A program made the translations under genes and the position numbers. Source: Methanoregulaceae archaeon (GTDB lineage Archaea; Halobacteriota; Methanomicrobia; Methanomicrobiales; Methanospirillaceae). From it: 11,558 bases of DNA. The notes under the pieces were generated by a model that saw only the letters and a program-made list of their open reading frames with translations, was not told the DNA's origin and did not search any database. The first letter of the stretch is position 1, and every line of letters begins with the position of its first letter. The DNA is taken from positions 1 to 11,558 of the forward strand of contig JACTVF010000136.1 of assembly GCA_019695435.1 (NCBI GenBank). Reading direction: 5' to 3'. Shown piece after piece: positions 7,431 through 11,558 of the stretch.

Positions 7431-7446
7431 TAATTTATTATATTAA
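7431..7446 (-). promoter_or_regulatory. TATA-like region of the fdhAB promoter
   Basis: On the minus strand this reads TTAATATAATAAATTA, an A/T-only stretch fitting an archaeal TATA box. A start about 25 bases downstream would fall near 7412, giving a leader of about 65 bases before the fdhA ATG. Confidence 0.45.
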
Positions 7447-7600
7447 GATTCTGAAATTTATCCGGGTAATGATGAATACTAGTGGGTTGTATGAAGAGAA
7501 TTGAGAAAACAAAAATTAGTTTGTTTCCGGATAACCATCCACTCGGTAATGCCGTAATTATAACGGTGAAAAAGGTTTCTGCAACGCGGGTATTATTTTT

Positions 7601-7624
7601 TAGTTAACTTTGTATGATTAACTA
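7601..7624. promoter_or_regulatory. Inverted repeat in the divergent intergenic region
   Basis: TAGTTAA (7601-7607) and TTAACTA (7618-7624) are exact inverted 7-mers with a 10-base spacer, in the middle of the region between fdhA and the FmdE-family gene. The half-site spacing of about 17 bases would suit a dimeric regulator. It may equally be chance in A/T-rich DNA. Apart from this and the promoter-like boxes, I see nothing in the rest of 7447-7770. Confidence 0.3.
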
Positions 7625-7772
7625 GATAGATGTTGTCGGCCCGATAAATACATCTCAGGTCACCAATTGCAATTCTTTCGCTTACCCGTTCCCCCGCGGG
7701 AATATGAAAAATCTCACCCTGTCATCATCGTACCCTAGAGAACCTGATGCCCGCCACTACAACCCAATCCGG

Positions 7773-7780
7773 GTATAAAC
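7773..7780 (+). promoter_or_regulatory. TATA-like box before the FmdE-family gene
   Basis: GTATAAAC lies here. A transcript starting about 25 bases later, near 7800, would begin after the upstream ATG at 7793 but before the ATG at 7826. This is the reason I prefer the second start for the FmdE-family protein. Confidence 0.4.
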
Positions 7781-7825
7781 AGGGAAAATAAAATGTTTAA
7801 TGGGATACGGCACCAAGTGATATCC

Positions 7826-8470
7826 ATGGAAAAAGGACACCATAATTATCACGATAGTGAGGAATTTGACGCCCGCATCAAGGCCAGCGGGGTCTCTGAA
7901 CCGGTGAGCACGTACCTTTCCCGATGTGCAAAATTCCACTCGTCACCGGCACCGGGCCTTTTGATCGGCGCATTTATGATGGATTATGCCCTCGAACTTC
8001 TCGGCGCACATCCGGACGAGAAACTCTTTGCAGTCTGCGAAACGCCCAAATGCCTTCCTGATGCGCCTCAGGTGATCGCCCATATAACGACCGGAAACGG
8101 CCGACTCACGGTTCTTCCCATCGGGAGGTTCGCGATTACCGTAAACCGTGCCTCCGACAAACCGATAGCCGATGCGGTCAGGGTCTATATCGATCTGGAA
8201 AAGATAAAGCAGGTCCCGGTGATCGAGTCATGGTTCTCGAACAGTCCGTCATTCAATAAGCACACCATGGGTATTGCCCTCCAGGAAGAAATTTTCCGGA
8301 ACGGGAGAAAACTGCTCTCGTACGAGCACGTGAGGGTACCGGTCAAGTTCAAGGAGTCCTGGAAGCCGGTGACCTGCCCGTCGTGCAGAGAGACGGTGCC
8401 GGACTACATGGTCGTCGACGGGAAGTGCGGGGCCTGCGGGCCGATGAAATATTATGAGAAACTCCCGTAG
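7826..8470 (+). CDS. FmdE-family protein with altered metal site
   Basis: A 214-residue protein of the FmdE family (named after formylmethanofuran dehydrogenase subunit E, though many members are not part of that enzyme). Residues 37-48 read FHSSPAPGLLIG, where canonical members have FHGHxCPGL. The first His is kept (H38), but the second His and the Cys are replaced by Ser and Ala. C71 and C76 (CETPKC) and the GNGRLTVLPIGRFAITVNR core (91-108) are kept. A C-terminal zinc ribbon has C184-x2-C187 and C201-x2-C204, as in FmdE. I chose ATG 7826, which has AGTGA 5 bases upstream and fits the TATA box; ATG 7793 would add 11 residues. It stands alone, divergent from fdhAB, so the context suggests but does not prove a link to C1 metabolism. 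Its precise role is unknown. Confidence 0.82.
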   Translation: MEKGHHNYHDSEEFDARIKASGVSEPVSTYLSRCAKFHSSPAPGLLIGAFMMDYALELLGAHPDEKLFAVCETPKCLPDAPQVIAHITTGNGRLTVLPIGRFAITVNRASDKPIADAVRVYIDLEKIKQVPVIESWFSNSPSFNKHTMGIALQEEIFRNGRKLLSYEHVRVPVKFKESWKPVTCPSCRETVPDYMVVDGKCGACGPMKYYEKLP

Positions 8471-8487
8471 GGAAAAAGATCTGATAA

Positions 8488-8673
8488 CTATCCCGGATTC
8501 CGATTGAACAATTATCGAAGTTGATCCACCACTCCTCGTTCCATCATCTGATACAGCACTATGGGAAACGTGCAACCCGGCAGATTGCAGTTCTCAGGAA
8601 TACCGGCTTCATGATCAGGAACCTGGGGTCCATCGTTGAAAATCGTGGTATGCATCAACGAAGTTCTGGATGA
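8488..8673 (+). pseudogene. Possible gene remnant without a start codon
   Basis: An open frame follows directly on a TAA and runs to the TGA at 8671-8673, giving about 61 residues with no early ATG or GTG (TTG at 8521 is the only early candidate). Parts of the translation look protein-like, for example LIHHSSFHHLIQHYGKRATR and IAVLRNTGFMIRNLGSIVEN. I do not recognise the family and cannot exclude chance. If real, it may be the C-terminal remainder of a decayed gene. Confidence 0.2.
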
Positions 8674-9013
8674 ACGCACACTATGGGAGAATAAAAAGTT
8701 CGGGAGGATTGAGGTGCATGGGGAATCACGGGCTGATGCCGGTGGTCCCACCCCCTGAAAGGCGCAGAGAAAAATGCCCGCAAAACCATCCGTCTCAATC
8801 CATCCGGAAAATACGGGATTAATTCACCCTGTTTTCCAAACAAAGCCCAAATTGAGCCCCATATAATGCCCTTTGTCGCGCAACAGCGGCCCTGTAACGG
8901 CCATTATTTTCATTATCAACAGAAAACCCATACATGCCATGGTTTTGGCCTTAAAATCGCAGTATGAGATCGTTATAATTTGTCCGTTTGGCAAAATACG
9001 GCTGATTTTGAGG
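8674..9013. other. Gene-poor stretch
   Basis: No convincing gene. A 34-codon frame from ATG 8718 has GGAGG about 9 bases upstream, but its Pro/Arg-rich translation does not look like a real protein. Overlapping minus-strand frames of 62-79 codons have no ribosome sites. I see no RNA gene. Confidence 0.4.
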
Positions 9014-9023
9014 TATTTATAAA
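9014..9023 (+). promoter_or_regulatory. TATA-like box and adjacent hairpin before the 37-aa gene
   Basis: TATTTATAAA fits an archaeal TATA box, with a predicted start near 9045. Just downstream, AGCCCG (9027-9032) and CGGGCT (9036-9041) form an inverted repeat with a 3-base spacer, followed by TCTTTT. Lying between the box and the start, it could be an operator, or a terminator for a transcript arriving from upstream. Confidence 0.35.
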
Positions 9024-9114
9024 CGGAGCCCGATACGGGCTTCTTTTGGGGTGCGAGAGGGGTAATCGGGGGCCAGATTGAGCCTGGATTGGATCGGAAG
9101 AATAGAGGTGGTTT

Positions 9115-9228
9115 ATGGGGGAAATCCGGGCGGTGTTTGTGGCGATGGCTTCGCTTGTGCTGGTACGGATCGTGGGGCCGGAGTCGGTGCAGCAGGTGAT
9201 CGGGACATTAACCGGACTTGGAGTGTAG
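9115..9228 (+). CDS. Small hydrophobic protein, 37 aa
   Basis: An ATG-to-TAG frame of 37 residues starting MGEIRAVFVAMASLVLVRIV. Residues 6-20 are hydrophobic with one internal Arg (residue 18), followed by GPESVQQVIGTLTGLGV, so it may be a short membrane-associated or amphipathic peptide. GAGGTGG lies immediately upstream (about 4 bases before the ATG), a TATA-like box lies about 95 bases upstream, and a perfect 7-bp stem-loop begins at the base after the stop. These signals together outline a complete one-gene transcription unit. A different frame here reads 68 codons from 9078, but its Gly-rich translation is less protein-like. I know no family; a holin-like or toxin-like peptide is possible but not shown. 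Confidence 0.48.
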   Translation: MGEIRAVFVAMASLVLVRIVGPESVQQVIGTLTGLGV

Positions 9229-9248
9229 GCAGGGAAGAAAATCCCTGC
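9229..9248 (+). terminator. Stem-loop directly after the 37-aa gene
   Basis: GCAGGGA (9229-9235) pairs perfectly with TCCCTGC (9242-9248) across a 6-base A-rich loop, starting at the base after the TAG. No long T-run follows. Its exact placement supports the small gene as a unit. Confidence 0.4.
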
Positions 9249-9349
9249 ATCATGGTTTTCGGGGATATGGGAGATAAATATTAGGTGATTATGTAACATC
9301 CACCAAAAATCAGATCTGAATTAAATTTGAGATTATATGACCGCTCTTT

Positions 9350-9468
9350 GGGGGCTTTGCCCCCCGCCGCTCGGGCACCCCCACTTGCGATAGTGCTGTA
9401 TTACCAGTTCTGGTGCCATCGCAATGCGCCCCGTCCCCCACGGGGGACTGGTGGCGCAAGAGGGGGGC
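9350..9468. other. GC-rich multi-stem element (structured RNA or repeat candidate)
   Basis: Within 120 bases several inverted repeats nest together. GCCCCCC (9359-9365) can pair with GGGGGGC (9462-9468), extended by GCCGC (9366-9370) with GTGGC (9451-9455) after a 6-base bulge. Inside are TTGCGAT (9385-9391) with ATCGCAA (9418-9424), enclosing ACCA/TGGT (9403-9406 with 9411-9414). Also inside is GTCCCCC (9433-9439) with GGGGGAC (9442-9448). GGGGGC (9350-9355) with GCCCCC (9359-9364) is an alternative local hairpin. It lies in a 400-base gap between the 37-aa gene and the Mmp11-like gene. It could be a non-coding RNA, a mobile-element end, or a genome-wide repeat. Confidence 0.4.
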
Positions 9469-9576
9469 AATAATAATGACTCCCGAAAACGATTTTCTAC
9501 AGATCAAACAATTTTGCTTTGGACTTTACTCAATCACCCTCTTTTTTAATGTAATTATCTCTGCAGTGATAGAATT

Positions 9577-9586
9577 CTATAAATAT
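9577..9586 (+). promoter_or_regulatory. TATA-like box of the Mmp11-like operon
   Basis: CTATAAATAT lies 44 bases before the ATG at 9630. Transcription would start near 9605-9608, leaving a short leader of about 22-25 bases. The leader has no strong ribosome site, which is common for first genes of archaeal transcripts. Confidence 0.5.
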
Positions 9587-9629
9587 TGTTATTGCCGATT
9601 AACTTGTTAACGAAAATTTCGGCGATAAC

Positions 9630-10586
9630 ATGATCACGCTCACACCCGATGATGTGAAGCAGCGGTTCGGCCCGCTCTTCTCAAAGAAATTTCTGGTGAT
9701 GGTTGACGAAAAGGCGGGGCTCGCTGAGATCCTTGAGCAGTGTCATGCCCGTGGCACCATTGAGTGGGACGCGATGAACCGGCGTCGTGCCGGTGGTGCC
9801 GTAACCACGTGTGCCGTTGAAGGGAGCACGATGACGATACGGGCGTGTCTTGGCACCCACCCGGTCAATTTCGGGGCTGCTGCCGATACGATTGGCGGGC
9901 AGGCGCTGGAAGCGGTGGACGTGAGCGGCGATGAGGTGATCACGACATGGGCAGGCATTGCTGGCGCTGGTGTCGGTGTAGCCGCATACCTCCCGCAGGC
10001 GCCGGGGGTCATCCGTGCTGAGTATCCCTCAGAGGATGACCTTAAGGTTGGCGGAGCCCGCACGAACCATGTCCGGATTGTCTCTCCCAAATACGAGAAG
10101 ATTGCGTTTGGCATCGATGATACTGATACCAAACAGGAAGGTGCTACATGGGTAATAGCGCTCAAGTGCGCAGAGGCATGCCGCATTGAAGGTGTGGAGT
10201 TCCTGAACATGCGCCTTATCCAGCTCAACCCGGCCGTCCCCAGCAAGACGACAAACTGTGTCGGTTCCGCCCTCAACTTTGCCGCCCGCCCGGGAAGCAT
10301 AGACGCGCTTCGGGAATTCATCTGTACGTTTGTAGAGGAGCACACATTCTCAAAGGATACCGGTATCGCATTCTTTCGGGGAATAGGCACGGAAACGGAT
10401 TCTCCCTTTTTAAGGGTGATCAAGACCGAGATTCTGACCGTTGAGAAAGCCGAAAAGGAAGCACAGCGGCTCGGCGTCGAGTACCTTGACCACAACGGGA
10501 GAAAGGGGAGGATCGGAGCGCTCGGTGCGGTCCTCTGGGCGAACCGGGGGATCGAGGCAGCAGGTCTGTATGGCGAGCATCTCTGA
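9630..10586 (+). CDS. Mmp11-family paralogue with IDDTD motif
   Basis: A 318-residue cytoplasmic protein of unknown function, clearly homologous to the next gene (Mmp11). The aligned landmarks are ITTWAGIAGAGVGVAAY (104-120), FGIDDTDTKQEGATW (160-174), SKTTNCVG (205-212) and the region around SKDTGIAFFRG (241-251). IDDTD (162-166) followed by Gly-Ala-Thr resembles the nucleotide-binding motif of TiaS, the archaeal tRNA-Ile2 agmatidine synthetase, and of related DUF1743-type proteins. It is not TiaS itself, because that motif sits near the N-terminus in TiaS and mid-protein here. The C-terminal part (about 255-318) differs from Mmp11. It is first in an operon and overlaps the next gene by 17 bases. 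The reaction is unknown; nucleotide-dependent chemistry is my inference. The start follows the TATA box by 44 bases. Confidence 0.85.
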   Translation: MITLTPDDVKQRFGPLFSKKFLVMVDEKAGLAEILEQCHARGTIEWDAMNRRRAGGAVTTCAVEGSTMTIRACLGTHPVNFGAAADTIGGQALEAVDVSGDEVITTWAGIAGAGVGVAAYLPQAPGVIRAEYPSEDDLKVGGARTNHVRIVSPKYEKIAFGIDDTDTKQEGATWVIALKCAEACRIEGVEFLNMRLIQLNPAVPSKTTNCVGSALNFAARPGSIDALREFICTFVEEHTFSKDTGIAFFRGIGTETDSPFLRVIKTEILTVEKAEKEAQRLGVEYLDHNGRKGRIGALGAVLWANRGIEAAGLYGEHL

Positions 10587-11466
10587 TCCCTACGTCATCA
10601 GGTACCCGCAGATCGTGGCGGTGGCGGACGAAACCGGCGATCGCGTAGAACTGGTGGAATTTTTCGACTGCGTAGGCGGTGCAATGTGGACACAGCACCA
10701 TTACGCAAAGAGCCCGCTGGTCGAGAGTGTCCGGTGCGTGGGTTCAACAAGCCGGTACCTGCTCCGCCCCGGTGCCGTGGATCTGGCGCTTGAAGGATCC
10801 CGGTTCCCCGCCGGCATCTCCGGAGTTTCTGTGACACAAGAAGAGATCGCGGTGACCTATATCGGGATGGGTGGCGGTGGCGTGGGTGCGACCTCCTGCC
10901 GTGCTGCAGCAAAAGGTGTGCTGCGGGAACGCTGCGATCCCGCCGGAGGGGGAAAAATTGCCGGTGCCACGCTCTGGCTGCCCCGGCGGCAGCGGGTGCT
11001 GATAGGCGTTGATGATACTGACACCTGCGAGACGGGAGCGACATGGACGCTTGTACATAATATTGCAAGAGCCGTGGAAGGCGAACAATCCGCCTATCTC
11101 TCGCATACCATTGTCCAGCTCTTCCCGGTCGCATACCGTACCAAAAACTGTGTGAGTCTCGTTGTGGAGTTTGCCACGACCGAACCGGAACGCCTTGCAG
11201 GTCGGTTCCGCGAGCTGCTTGAGAGATACACCCTTTCAGAGAGGACCGGGATGGCAGTATATACCGGTTTTACTCCTTCGGCGGCCCTTCTTGAGTACGG
11301 CAGGAGCGTGAAACGGGGGGAGGTCAGTCCGGACCGTGTACGGAACCTTGACGACCCCTGCCTTCGCGTGGTCATGGACGGGAGGGGGATCACCGGGGCG
11401 GTAGCGGCCCTGCCGTTTTATACACAGTACGAGGAGGCGCTGGAACTATGCAATGGAGAGACTTAA
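10570..11466 (+). CDS. mmp11: Methanogenesis marker protein 11 (Mmp11)
   Basis: A 298-residue protein matching, from memory, the family called methanogenesis marker protein 11, found in methanogens and of unknown function. Landmarks are DPYVIRYPQIVAVADETGDR (6-25), DCVGGAMW (33-40), IGMGGGGVGATSCRAA (98-113), LIGVDDTDTCETGATWTL (144-161) and RTKNCVSLVVEF (190-201). VDDTD at 147-151 is the TiaS-like nucleotide-binding motif. The same reading frame is open upstream to 10441, but ATG 10570 gives the expected N-terminus. AGGT lies about 7 bases before it, and a 17-base overlap with the preceding gene gives coupling. It overlaps the following gene by 19 bases. Having two family members side by side suggests a heteromer or an enzyme pair (inference). 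Confidence 0.82.
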   Translation: MASISDPYVIRYPQIVAVADETGDRVELVEFFDCVGGAMWTQHHYAKSPLVESVRCVGSTSRYLLRPGAVDLALEGSRFPAGISGVSVTQEEIAVTYIGMGGGGVGATSCRAAAKGVLRERCDPAGGGKIAGATLWLPRRQRVLIGVDDTDTCETGATWTLVHNIARAVEGEQSAYLSHTIVQLFPVAYRTKNCVSLVVEFATTEPERLAGRFRELLERYTLSERTGMAVYTGFTPSAALLEYGRSVKRGEVSPDRVRNLDDPCLRVVMDGRGITGAVAALPFYTQYEEALELCNGET

Positions 11467-11558
11467 AGGCCCGGCTGCTTGAAGCCGGTTCTGCCCGGAT
11501 CAGTGGCGAACCGGCGGATGATTTTATTGCAAAATCCACCGCAGGCCCGGGCGCCGGG
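11448..11558 (+). CDS. N-terminus of a third operon gene (partial)
   Basis: Only the first 37 residues are present, starting MQWRDLKARLLEAGSARISG and ending with a Gly/Pro-rich STAGPGAG at the window edge. A GGAGG ribosome site (11433-11437) lies 10 bases before the ATG, inside the end of mmp11, and the two genes overlap by 19 bases. The frame stays open to the end of the window. This strongly suggests translational coupling with mmp11 and a shared function. I cannot assign a family from 37 residues; I have only a faint recollection of similar starts on radical-SAM proteins in related methanogens, which nothing here demonstrates. Confidence 0.7.
   Translation, partial: MQWRDLKARLLEAGSARISGEPADDFIAKSTAGPGAG

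Noticed and set aside
9476..9610. 44-codon frame with a hydrophobic middle starting MTPENDFLQIKQ
   Set aside because: It has a G-rich stretch upstream that could act as a ribosome site, but it runs through the TATA box and start region of the next gene, and its Phe/Ile/Tyr-rich composition is what A/T-rich non-coding DNA gives by chance.
9743..10495. 250-codon minus-strand frame opposite the Mmp11-like gene
   Set aside because: It is fully antisense to a gene with clear family motifs, and its Ser/Pro/Ala-rich translation is typical of antisense shadows.

Overview
The window looks like part of the chromosome of a hydrogenotrophic, formate-using methanogen, probably of the order Methanomicrobiales (a Methanoregula-like genome is my best guess, but this is inference). 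The grounds are an archaeal F420-type formate dehydrogenase pair (fdhA-fdhB), a methanogenesis marker protein 11 (Mmp11) next to a second member of the same family, an FmdE-family protein, archaeal TATA-like boxes upstream of several genes, and short overlapping operons with GGAG/GGTG ribosome sites.

Layout. 1-1336 (+): the end of an ABC transporter ATPase coupled by an ATGA overlap to a MacB/FtsX-type permease. 1337-2207: mostly gene-poor, with one plausible 52-aa small gene (1504-1662) and stem-loops. 2208-2672 (-): a two-gene operon of small single-span membrane proteins, one carrying a nearly perfect 57-bp tandem duplication. 2751-4031: about 1.3 kb without a convincing gene, holding two arrays of a degenerate ~32-bp repeat in opposite orientation. 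4032-7348 (-): fdhA then fdhB, ending in a likely terminator and preceded by a TATA-like region and a perfect 10-bp inverted repeat. 7349-7825: divergent promoter region. 7826-8470 (+): an FmdE-family protein whose usual HGHxCPG metal site is altered. 8471-9629: gene-poor, with a possible gene remnant, a 37-aa small gene that has its own promoter-like and terminator-like signals, and a GC-rich multi-stem element. 9630-11558 (+): three overlapping genes, an Mmp11-like paralogue, Mmp11 itself, and the start of a third gene running off the window.

Function. FdhAB oxidises formate to CO2 and passes the electrons to F420 and/or the heterodisulfide reductase complex, feeding methanogenesis. The most interesting part is the overlapping Mmp11-like/Mmp11/third-gene operon. 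Both Mmp11-family proteins carry an I/V-DDTD motif resembling the nucleotide-binding motif of the tRNA-modifying kinase-like enzyme TiaS, and their biochemical role is, to my knowledge, unknown. The small membrane proteins, the altered FmdE protein and the repeat arrays are the other unexplained items.
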